DNA of 33,437 nucleotides from Liolophura sinensis (lineage: Eukaryota; Mollusca; Polyplacophora; Chitonida; Chitonidae): NCBI RefSeq assembly GCF_032854445.1, contig NW_027018379.1, positions 1 through 33,437 on the forward strand, read 5' to 3'. Shown piece after piece: positions 1 through 9,600 of the stretch; position 1 is the first letter of the stretch, and each line of letters starts with the position of its first letter. A program made the position numbers and the translations under genes. The notes beneath the pieces are model-generated. The model had not been told where the DNA came from and searched no databases. It saw only the letters and a program-made list of their open reading frames with translations.

Positions 1-138
1 AAATTTGCAATTTTTTAAACAGCTGCGATGCCTGGGCCATTTCCGCATCTTTTAGAACCTTATTGATGTGGTTCAGTGATCAGTTGTACTTTTTACAGCA
101 GACTGTATCTAGTACATTGTGTTTTTTATGTACGAATG

Positions 139-155
139 GTGTGGTTTTTCTACAC
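139..155. repeat. Small inverted repeat with T5 loop (shown in M1)
   Basis: GTGTGG (139-144) and CTACAC (150-155) flank TTTTT. Pairing is 6 bp in RNA with one G-U, or 5 of 6 in DNA. It is present in essentially all copies. M22 has one extra T near 11701 (GGTTTTTTC). Confidence 0.45.
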
Positions 156-176
156 GTAGATAAAGACATTGACATT

Positions 177-198
177 GTCTTGGACTTAAAAGTAAGAC
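177..198. repeat. Bulged inverted repeat (shown in M1)
   Basis: GTCTT (177-181) and ACTT (184-187) pair with AAGAC (194-198) and AAGT (190-193), with a two-base GG bulge. Some copies (M8, M20, M27, M29, M34, M36, M61) have TTAGAAG in the loop region. It lies 25 bases before the stronger hairpin, so the two would sit side by side in a transcript or extruded strand. Confidence 0.5.
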
Positions 199-223
199 AA
201 TTGCTGGATGAGTTAAATGGGCT

Positions 224-253
224 TAGCCCAAAGATTTGACGTCTTCTGGGCTA
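224..253. repeat. Strong hairpin in every monomer (shown in M1)
   Basis: TAGCCCA (224-230) pairs with TGGGCTA (247-253) and AAGA (231-234) with TCTT (242-245). This gives 11 pairs with one bulged C at 246 and a 7-base loop containing part of GACGTC. The segment just upstream, TGGGC (219-223), can pair instead with GCCCA (226-230) across a TTA loop, so two mutually exclusive hairpins are possible. Most copies keep both. M28 and M33 (GCAAAAAG) and M29 and M34 (GCACAAAG) disrupt the left arm. Whether it folds in cells is unknown. Confidence 0.7.
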
Positions 254-343
254 CCGAAGGGCACATAACGTATAGGTAAAAGTTGAATATAGTAACGACC
301 AGTCGCGATTGTGCATAGTACAGTGTATCCGATTTCAATTAAC

Positions 344-377
344 AAAAAGACCAGGCAAAAATGCAAAAGTGGAAAAA
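344..377. other. Four A-tracts with near-helical mean spacing (shown in M1)
   Basis: A-tracts start at 344, 357, 365 and 373, that is spacings of 13, 8 and 8 with a mean of 9.7 bp, close to one helical turn. Phased A-tracts are known to give intrinsic curvature, which is frequent in satellite DNA. The cluster is kept in nearly all monomers. Copies with ACCAAAC instead of ACCAGGC (for example M7, M19, M23, M26, M45, M46) add a short A3 to it. The curvature itself is inferred. Confidence 0.5.
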
Positions 378-482
378 CTGTTCCAGTGCTGCTAGTAAGA
401 GGCTAATCCGACGTATTTTGTGACGAGAAATCGAATGGTGCAAACCGCGTTGCTCTCCGACGAATACTTTTGGCTGTAGCGA

Positions 483-498
483 CAATTGAATGATCATT
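483..498. repeat. CAATTG followed by AATGATCATT palindrome (shown in M1)
   Basis: CAATTG (483-488) abuts the perfect 10-bp palindrome AATGATCATT (489-498). The pair recurs in each monomer. The palindrome is altered in M6 and M18 (GAGTGATCATT), M36 (GAATTATCATT), and M44, M51 and M58 (GAATGGTCATT). These changes are good markers of monomer lineage. It may be a binding site, but I recognise no specific factor. Confidence 0.6.
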
Positions 499-509
499 GA
501 TGTCATAGT

Positions 510-515
510 CACGTG
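510..515. promoter_or_regulatory. Conserved CACGTG E-box in each monomer (shown in M1)
   Basis: CACGTG sits in GTCACGTGCCC at the same phase of the unit. By eye it is intact in all copies except after M11 (CACGTTG near 6016) and at the M39 tail (TACGTG near 21416). CACGTG is the core bound by many bHLH and bHLH-ZIP proteins. GTCACGTG also fits RTCACRTG, the CDEI element of budding yeast centromeres bound by Cbf1. The motif match is seen; binding is inference, and a 6-bp motif in a 550-bp unit can occur by chance. Confidence 0.45.
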
Positions 516-569
516 CCCAGCAACGGCTCTTACTCCATGGAAAACCAGGGAAATTTGCAATTTTCTAAA

Positions 570-575
570 CAGCTG
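570..575. promoter_or_regulatory. Conserved CAGCTG E-box 60 bp after CACGTG (shown in M1)
   Basis: CAGCTG in AAACAGCTGCC recurs once per unit, about 60 bp (centre to centre) after the CACGTG element. The only loss I noticed is before M23 (AAAAAGCTGC near 12121). With CAATTG and CACGTG this gives three CANNTG sites within about 90 bp of every monomer. Confidence 0.4.
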
Positions 576-577
576 CC

Positions 578-600
578 GATGCCTGGGCCAATTTCGCATC
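578..600. repeat. GATGC/GCATC inverted repeat at the most variable segment (shown before M2)
   Basis: GATGC (578-582) and GCATC (596-600) flank a 13-base loop. The loop and the bases just after it are the most type-specific part of the unit: GGGCCAATTCC, GGGCCATTTCC, GGGCCAATTTC or GGCCCAATTCC, followed by CTTTTAG or CTATTAG. The arms are mostly kept while the loop varies; AATGC replaces GATGC before M28, M33, M35 and M60. Confidence 0.45.
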
Positions 601-3600
601 TTTTAGAATCTTATTGATGTGGGTCAGTGATCAGTTGTACTTTTTACAGCAGACTGTATCTAGTACTTTGTGTTTTTTATGTACAAATGGTGTGGTTTTT
701 CTACACGTAGATAAAGACATTGAGATTGTCTTGGACTTAAAAGTAAGACAATTGCTGGATGAGTTAAATGGCTTAGCCCAAAGATTTGACGTCTTCTGGG
801 CTACCGAAGGGCACATAACGTATAGTTAAAAGTTGAATATAGTAACGACCAGTCGCGATTGTGCATAGTACAGTGTATCCGATTTCAATAAACAAAAAGA
901 CCAGGCAAAAATGCAAAAGTGGAAAAACTGTTCCAGTGCTGCTAGTAAGAGGCTAATCCGACGTATTTTGTGACGAGAAATCGAATGGTGCAAACCGCGT
1001 TGCTCTCCGACCAATACTTTTGGCTGTAGCGACAATTGAATGATCATTGATGTCATAGTCACGTGCCCAGCAACGGCTCTTACTCCATGGAAACCAGGGA
1101 AATTTGCAATTTTCTAAACAGCTGCCGATGCCTGGGCGAATTTCGCATCTTTTAGAATCTTATTGATGTGGGGTCAGTGATCAGTTGTACTTTTTACAGC
1201 AGACTGTATCTAGTACTTTGTGTTTTTTATGTACAAATGGTGTGGTTTTTCTACACGTAGATAAAGACATTGAGATTGTCTTGGACTTAAAAGTAAGACA
1301 ATTGCTGGATGAGTTAAATGGGCTTAGCCCAAAGATTTGACGTCTTCTGGGCTACCGAAGGGCACATAACGTATAGTTAAAAGTTGAATATAGTAACGAC
1401 CAGTCGCGATTGTGCATTGTACAGTGTATCCGATTTCAATTAACAAAAAGACCAGGCAAAAATGCAAAAGTGGAAAAACTGTTCCAGTGCTGCTGGTAAG
1501 AGGCTAATCCGACGTATTTTGTCACGAAAAATCGAATGGTGCAAACCGCGTTGCTCTCCGACCAATACTTTTGGCTGTAGCGACAATTGAATGATCATTG
1601 ATGTCATAGTCACGTGCCCAGCAACGGCTCTTACTCCATGGAAACCAGGGGAAATTTGCAATTTTTAAACAGCTGCCGATGCCTGGGCCAATTCCGCATC
1701 TTTTAGAACCTTATTGATGTGGGTCAGTGATCAGTTGTACTTTTTACAGCAGACTGTATCTAGTACCTTGTGTTTCTTATGTACACATGGTGTGGTTTTT
1801 CTACACGTAGATAAAGACATTGACATTGTCTTGGACTTAAAAGTAAGACAATTGCTGGGTGAGTTAAATGGGCTTAGCCCAAAGATTTGACGTCTTCTGG
1901 GCTACAGAAGGGCACATAACGTATAGTCAAAAGTTGAATATAGTCATGACCAGTCGCGATTGTACATAGTAGATTGTATCCGATTTCAAATTAACAAAAA
2001 GACCAGGCAAAAATGCAAAAGTGGAAAAACTGTTCCAGTGCTGCTAGTAAGAGGCTAATCCGACGTATTTTGTCACGAGAAATCGAATGGTGCAAACCGC
2101 GTTGCTCTCCGACCAATACTTTTGGCTGTAGCGACAATTGAATGATCATTGATGTCATAGTCACGTGCCCAGCAACGGCTCTTACTCCATGGAAACCAGG
2201 GAAATTTGCAATTTTCTAAACAGCTGCCGATGCCTGGGCCAATTTCGCATCTTTAGAATCTTATTGATGTGGGTCAGTGATCAGTTGTACTTTTTACAGC
2301 AGACTGTATCTAGTACTTTGTGTTTTTTATGTACAAATGGTGTGGTTTTTCTACACGTAGATAAAGACATTGAGATTGTCTTGGACTTAAAAGTAAGACA
2401 ATTGCTGAATGAGTTAAATGGGCTTAGCCCAAAGATTTGACGTCTTCTGGGGCTACCGAAGGGCACATAACGTATAGTTAAAAGTTGAATATAGTAACGA
2501 CCAGTCGCGATTGTGCATAGTACAGTGTATCCGATTTCAATTAACAAAAAGACCAGGCAAAAATGCAAAAGTGGAAAAACTGTTCCAGTGCTTGCTGGTA
2601 AGAGGCTAATCCGACGTATTTTGTCACGAAAAATCGAATGGTGCAAACCGCGTTGCTCTCCGACCAATACTTTTGGCTGTAGCGACAATTGAATGATCAT
2701 TGATGTCATAGTCACGTGCCCAGCAACGGCTCTTACTCCATGGAAACCAGGGAAATTTGCAATTTTTTAAACAGCTGCCGATGCCTGGGCCAATTCCGCA
2801 TCTTTTAGAACCTTATTGATGTGGGTCAGTGATCAGTTGTACTTTTTACAGCAGACTGTATCTAGTACCTTGTGTTTCTTATGTACACATGGTGTGGTTT
2901 TTCTACACGTAGATAAAGACATTGACATTGTCTTGGACTTAAAAGTAAGACAATTGCTGGGTGAGTTAAATGGGCTTAGCCCAAAGATTTGACGTCTTCT
3001 GGCTACACAAGGGCACATAACGTATAGTCAAAAGTTGAATATAGTCATGACCAGTCGCGATTGTACATAGTAGATTGTATCCGATTTCAAATTAACAAAA
3101 AGACCAGGCAAAAATGCAAAAGTGGAAAAACTGTTCCAGTGCTGCTAGTAAGAGGCTAATCCGACGTATTTTGTGACGAGAAATCGAATGGTGCAAACCG
3201 CGTTGCTCTCCGACCAATACTTTTGGCTGTAGCGACAATTGAGTGATCATTGATGTCATAGTCACGTGCCCAGCAACGGCTCTTACTCCATGGAAACCAG
3301 GGAAATTTGCAATTTTTTAAACAGCTGCCGATGCCTGGGCCATTTCCGCATCTTTTAGAACCTTATTGATGTGCGTCAGTGATCAGTTGTACTTTTTACA
3401 GCAGACTGTATCTAGTACATTGTGTTTTTTATGTACGAATAGTGTGGTTTTTCTACACGTAGATAAAGACATTGACATTGTCTTGGACTTAAAAGTAAGA
3501 CAATTGCTGGATGAGTTAAATGGCTTAGCCCAAAGATTTGACGTCTTCTGGGCTACCGAAGGGCACATAACGTATAGTTTAAAAGTTGAATATAGTAACG

Positions 3601-4970
3601 ACCAGTCGCGATTGTGCATAGTACAGTGTATCCGATTTCAATTACAAAAAGACCAAACAAAAATGCAAAAGTGGAAAAACTGTTTCCAGTGCTGCTGGTA
3701 AGAGGCTAATCCGACGTATTTTGTGACGAGAAATCGAATGGTGCAAACCGCGTTGCTCTCCGACCAATACTTTTTGGCTGTAGTGACAATTGAATGATCA
3801 TTGATGTCATAGTCACGTGCCCAGCAACGGCTCTTACTCCATGGAAACCAGGGAAATTTGCAATTTTTTAAACAGCTGCCGATGCCTGGGCCAATTCCGC
3901 ATCTTTTAGAACCTTATTGATGTGGTTCAGTGATCAGTTGTACTTTTTACAGCAGACTGTATCTAGTACATTGTGTTTTTTATGTACAAATGGTGTGGTT
4001 TTTCTACACGTAGATAAAGACATTGAGATTGTCTTGGACTTAGAAGTAAGACAATTGCTGGGTGAGTTAAATGGGCATAGCCCAAAGATTTGACGTCTTC
4101 TGGGCTACCGAAGGGCACATAACGTGTAGTTAAAAGTTGAATATAGTAACGACCAGTCGCGAATGTGCATAGTACAGTGTAGCCGATTTCAATTAACAAA
4201 AAGACCAGGCAAAAATGCAAAAGTGGAAAAACTGTTCCAGTGCTGCTGGTAAGAGGCTAATCCGACGTATTTTGTGACGAGAAATCGAATGGTGCAAACC
4301 GCGTTGCTCTCCGACCAATACTTTTGGCTGTAGCGACAATTGAATGATCATTGATGTCATAGTCACGTGCCCAGCAACGGCTCTTACTCCATGGAAACCA
4401 GGGAAATTTGCAATTTTTTAAACCAGCTGCCGATGCCTGGCCCAATTCCGCATCTATTAGAACCTTATAGATGTGGTTCAGTGATCAGTTGTACTTTTTA
4501 CAGCAGACTGTATCTAGTACATTGTGTTTTTTATGTACGAATGGTGTGGTTTTTCTACACGTAGATAAAGACATTGAGATTGTCTTGGACTTAAAAGTAA
4601 GACAATTGCTGGATGAGTTAAATGGGCTTAGCCCAAAGATTTGACGTCTTCTGGCTACAGAAGGGCACATAACTTATAGTCAAAAGTTGAATATAGTCAT
4701 GACCAGTCGCGATTGTACATTGTAGATTGTATCCGATTTCAAATTAACAAAAAGACCAGGCAAAAATGCAAAAGTGGAAAAACTGTTCCAGTGCTGCTGG
4801 TAAGAGGCTAATCCGACGTATTTTGTGACGAGAAATCGAATGGTGCAAACCGCGTTGCTCTCCGACCAAATACTTTTGGCTGTAGCGACAATTGAATGAT
4901 CATTGATGTCATAGTCACGTGCCCAGCAACGGCTCTTACTCCATGGAAACCAGGGAAATTTGCAATTTTT

Positions 4971-6603
4971 TAAACAGCTGCCGATGCCTGGCCCAATTCC
5001 GCATCTATTAGAACCTTATAGATGTGGTTCAGTGATCAGTTGTACTTTTTACAGCAGACTGTATCTAGTACATTGTGTTTTTTATGTACGAATGGTGTGG
5101 TTTTTCTACACGTAGATAAAGACATTGCCATTGTCTTGGACTTAAAAGTAAGACAATTGCTGGATGAGTTAAATGGGCTTAGCCCAAAGATTTGACGTCT
5201 TCTGGGCTACCGAAGGGCACATAACGTATAGTTAAAAGTTGAATATAGTAACGACCAGTCGCGATTGTGCATAGTACAGTGTATCCGATTTCAATTAACA
5301 AAAACACCAGGCAAAAATGCAAAAGTGGAAAAACTGTTCCAGTGCTGCTGGTAAGAGGCTAATCCGACGTATTTTGTCACGAGAAATCGAATGGTGCAAA
5401 CTGCGTTGCTCTCCGACCAATACTTTTGGCTGTAGCGACAATTGAATGATCATTGATGTCATAGTCACGTGCCCAGCAACGGCTCTTACTCCATGGAAAC
5501 CAGGGAAATTTGCAATTTTTTAAACAGCTGCCGATGCCTGGGCCATTTCCGCATCTTTTAGAACCTTATTGATGTGGTTCAGTGATCAGTTGTACTTTTT
5601 ACAGCAGACTGTATCTAGTACATTGTGTTTTTTATATACGAATGGTGTGGTTTTTCTACACGTAGATAAAGACATTGACATTGTCTTGGACTTACAAGTA
5701 AGACAATTGCTGGATGAGTTAAATGGGCTTAGCCCAAAGATTTGACGTCTTCTGGCTACCGAAGGGCACATAACGTATAGTTAAAAGTTGAATATAGTAA
5801 CGACCAGTCGCGATTGTGCATAGTACAGTGTATCCGATTTCAATTAACAAAAAGACCAGGGCAAAAATGCAAAAGTGGAAAAACTGTTCCAGTGCTGCTA
5901 GTAAGAGGCTAATCCGACGTATTTTGTGACGAGAAATCGAATGGTGCAAACCGCGTTGCTCTCCGACCAATACTTTTGGCTGTAGCGACAATTGAATGAT
6001 CATTGATGTCATAGTCACGTTGCCCAGCAACGGCTCTTACTCATGGAAACCAGGGAAATTTGCAATTTTTTAACAGCTGCCGATGCCTGGCCCAATTCCG
6101 CATCTATTAGAACCTTATAGATGTGGTTCAGTGATCAGTTGTACTTTTTACAGCAGACTGTATCTAGTACATTGTGTTTTTTATGTACGAATGGTGTGGT
6201 TTTTCTACACGTAGATAAGACATTGACATTGTCTTGGACTTAAAGTAAGACAATTGCTGGATGAGTTAAATGGGCTTAGCCCAAAGATTTGACGTCTTCT
6301 GGGCTACCGAAGGGCACATAACGTATAGTTAAAAGTTGAATATAGTAACGACCAGTCGCGATTGTGCATAGTACAGTGTATCCGATTTCAATTAACAAAA
6401 AGACCAGGCAAAAATGCAAAAGTGGAAAAACTGTTCCAGTGCCGCTGGTAAGAGGCTAATCCGACGTATTTTGTGACGAGAAATCGAATGGTGCAAACCG
6501 CGTTGCTCTCCGACCAATACTTTTGGCTGTAGCCACAATTGAATGATCATTGATGTCATAGTCACGTGCCCAGCCACGGCTCTTACTCCATGGAAACCAG
6601 GGA
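4971..6603. repeat. Monomers M9 tail to M12 tail between the two A blocks
   Basis: About three monomers that separate block A from its second copy. M10 and M12 have the head variant CTATTAG plus CCTTATAGATG, while M11 has the CCATTTCC head. M10 carries GACATTGCCATTG at a site that is otherwise GACATTGACATTG or GACATTGAGATTG. M12 ends with the uncommon CCAGCCACGG, also seen at the ends of M41 and M54. Several one-base indels are present (for example CACGTTGCCC near 6016, and TAGATAAGAC in M12), giving units of 548-550 bp. Nothing other than satellite is present. Confidence 0.85.
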
Positions 6604-9600
6604 AATTTGCAATTTTTTAAACAGCTGCCGATGCCTGGGCCATTTCCGCATCTTTTAGAACCTTATTGATGTGGTTCAGTGATCAGTTGTACTTTTTACA
6701 GCAGACTGTATCTAGTACATTGTGTTTTTTATGTACGAATGGTGTGGTTTTTCTACACGTAGATAAAGACATTGACATTGTCTTGGACTTAAAAGTAAGA
6801 CAATTGCTGGATGAGTTAAATGGGCTTAGCCCAAAGATTTGACGTCTTCTGGGCTACCGAAGGGCACATAACGTATAGGTAAAAGTTGAATATAGTAACG
6901 ACCAGTCGCGATTGTGCATAGTACAGTGTATCCGATTTCAATTAACAAAAAGACCAGGCAAAAATGCAAAAGTGGAAAAACTGTTCCAGTGCTGCTAGTA
7001 AGAGGCTAATCCGACGTATTTTGTGACGAGAAATCGAATGGTGCAAACCGCGTTGCTCTCCGACGAATACTTTTGGCTGTAGCGACAATTGAATGATCAT
7101 TGATGTCATAGTCACGTGCCCAGCAACGGCTCTTACTCCATGGAAACCAGGGAAATTTGCAATTTTCTAAACAGCTGCCGATGCCTGGGCCAATTTCGCA
7201 TCTTTTAGAATCTTATTGATGTGGGTCAGTGATCAGTTGTACTTTTTACAGCAGACTGTATCTAGTACTTTGTGTTTTTTATGTACAAATGGTGTGGTTT
7301 TTCTACACGTAGATAAAGACATTGAGATTGTCTTGGACTTAAAAGTAAGACAATTGCTGGATGAGTTAAATGGGCTTAGCCCAAAGATTTGACGTCTTCT
7401 GGGCTACCGAAGGGCACATAACGTATAGTTAAAAGTTGAATATAGTAACGACCAGTCGCGATTGTGCATAGTACAGTGTATCCGATTTCAATAAACAAAA
7501 AGACCAGGCAAAAATGCAAAAGTGGAAAAACTGTTCCAGTGCTGCTAGTAAGAGGCTAATCCGACGTATTTTGTGACGAGAAATCGAATGGTGCAAACCG
7601 CGTTGCTCTCCGACCAATACTTTTGGCTGTAGCGACAATTGAATGATCATTGATGTCATAGTCACGTGCCCAGCAAACGGCTCTTACTCCATGGAAACCA
7701 GGGAAATTTGCAATTTTCTAAACAGCTGCCGATGCCTGGGCGAATTTCGCATCTTTTAGAATCTTATTGATGTGGGTCAGTGATCAGTTGTACTTTTTAC
7801 AGCAGACTGTATCTAGTACTTTGTGTTTTTTATGTACAAATGGTGTGGTTTTTCTACACGTAGATAAAGACATTGAGATTGTCTTGGACTTAAAAGTAAG
7901 ACAATTGCTGGATGAGTTAAATGGGCTTAGCCCAAAGATTTGACGTCTTCTGGGCTACCGAAGGGCACATAACGTATAGTTAAAAGTTGAATATAGTAAC
8001 GACCAGTCGCGATTGTGCATTGTACAGTGTATCCGATTTCAATTAACAAAAAGACCAGGCAAAAATGCAAAAGTGGAAAAACTGTTCCAGTGCTGCTGGT
8101 AAGAGGCTAATCCGACGTATTTTGTCACGAAAAATCGAATGGTGCAAACCGCGTTGCTCTCCGACCAATACTTTTGGCTGTAGCGACAATTGAATGATCA
8201 TTGATGTCATAGTCACGTGCCCAGCAACGGCTCTTACTCCATGGAAACCAGGGAAATTTGCAATTTTTTAAACAGCTGCCGATGCCTGGGCCAATTCCGC
8301 ATCTTTTAGAACCTTATTGATGTGGGTCAGTGATCAGTTGTACTTTTTACAGCAGACTGTATCTAGTACCTTGTGTTTCTTATGTACACATGGTGTGGTT
8401 TTTCTACACGTAGATAAAGACATTGACATTGTCTTGGACTTAAAAGTAAGACAATTGCTGGGTGAGTTAAATGGGCTTAGCCCAAAGATTTGACGTCTTC
8501 TGGGCTACAGAAGGGCACATAACGTATAGTCAAAAGTTGAATATAGTCATGACCAGTCGCGATTGTACATAGTAGATTGTATCCGATTTCAAATTAACAA
8601 AAAGACCAGGCAAAAATGCAAAAGTGGAAAAACTGTTCCAGTGCTGCTAGTAAGAGGCTAATCCGACGTATTTTGTCACGAGAAATCGAATGGTGCAAAC
8701 CGCGTTGCTCTCCGACCAATACTTTTGGCTGTAGCGACAATTGAATGATCATTGATGTCATAGTCACGTGCCCAGCAACGGCTCTTACTCCATGGAAACC
8801 AGGGAAATTTGCAATTTTCTAAACAGCTGCCGATGCCTGGGCCAATTTCGCATCTTTTAGAATCTTATTGATGTGGGTCAGTGATCAGTTGTACTTTTTA
8901 CAGCAGACTGTATCTAGTACTTTGTGTTTTTTATGTACAAATGGTGTGGTTTTTCTACACGTAGATAAAGACATTGAGATTGTCTTGGACTTAAAAGTAA
9001 GACAATTGCTGAATGAGTTAAATGGGCTTAGCCCAAAGATTTGACGTCTTCTGGGCTACCGAAGGGCACATAACGTATAGTTAAAAGTTGAATATAGTAA
9101 CGACCAGTCGCGATTGTGCATAGTACAGTGTATCCGATTTCAATTAACAAAAAGACCAGGCAAAAATGCAAAAGTGGAAAAACTGTTCCAGTGCTGCTGG
9201 TAAGAGGCTAATCCGACGTATTTTGTCACGAAAAATCGAATGGTGCAAACCGCGTTGCTCTCCGACCAATACTTTTGGCTGTAGCGACAATTGAATGATC
9301 ATTGATGTCATAGTCACGTGCCCAGCAACGGCTCTTACTCCATGGAAACCAGGGAAATTTGCAATTTTTTAAACAGCTGCCGATGCCTGGGCCAATTCCG
9401 CATCTTTTAGAACCTTATTGATGTGGGTCAGTGATCAGTTGTACTTTTTACAGCAGACTGTATCTAGTACCTTGTGTTTCTTATGTACACATGGTGTGGT
9501 TTTTCTACACGTAGATAAAGACATTGACATTGTCTTGGACTTAAAAGTAAGACAATTGCTGGGTGAGTTAAATGGGCTTAGCCCAAAGATTTGACGTCTT

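Larger units (their letters stand above)
1..4970. repeat. Segmental block A (partial M0 and M1-M9), first copy
   Basis: Nine consecutive monomers whose private variants recur in the same order in 6604-11568. Shared markers: CGACGAATAC in M1 and M13; AATAAAC in M2 and M14; CGAATTTCGC before M3 and M15; TTCTTATGTACACAT in M4 and M16; GCTGAATGAG in M5 and M17; CTACACAAGG and GAGTGATC in M6 and M18; GAATAGTG and GTAGTGAC in M7 and M19; GGGCATAG, CGTGTAG and GTAGCC in M8 and M20; CTTATAGTC and ACATTGTAG in M9 and M21. The two copies differ mainly by one-base insertions or deletions, often in homopolymers. The right end is placed where M10 and M22 stop matching and is approximate. Confidence 0.9.

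Noticed and set aside
219-630. RNA polymerase III A-box and B-box-like matches (TGGCTTAGCCC in some copies; GGTTCAGTG)
   Set aside because: The A-box-like match depends on a one-base deletion in a few copies and misses the terminal GG. The B-box-like match lacks the core A after GGTTC and lies about 400 bp away, so this is not a credible promoter.
614-829. Recurring plus- and minus-strand ORFs of 60-110 codons in many monomers
   Set aside because: They sit at the same phase in repeated units on both strands and overlap each other. They vary with indels and match no family I know. They are expected by-products of repeating a 550-bp sequence 61 times.
2281-2715. Longest open reading frame in the window (minus strand, about 144 codons)
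   Set aside because: It exists only because single-base insertions in this copy (near 2450 and 2590) join frames that are separate in other monomers. The equivalent positions elsewhere are interrupted. It recurs as shorter pieces at the same phase in many copies, has no recognisable domain, and the repeat period is not a multiple of three.
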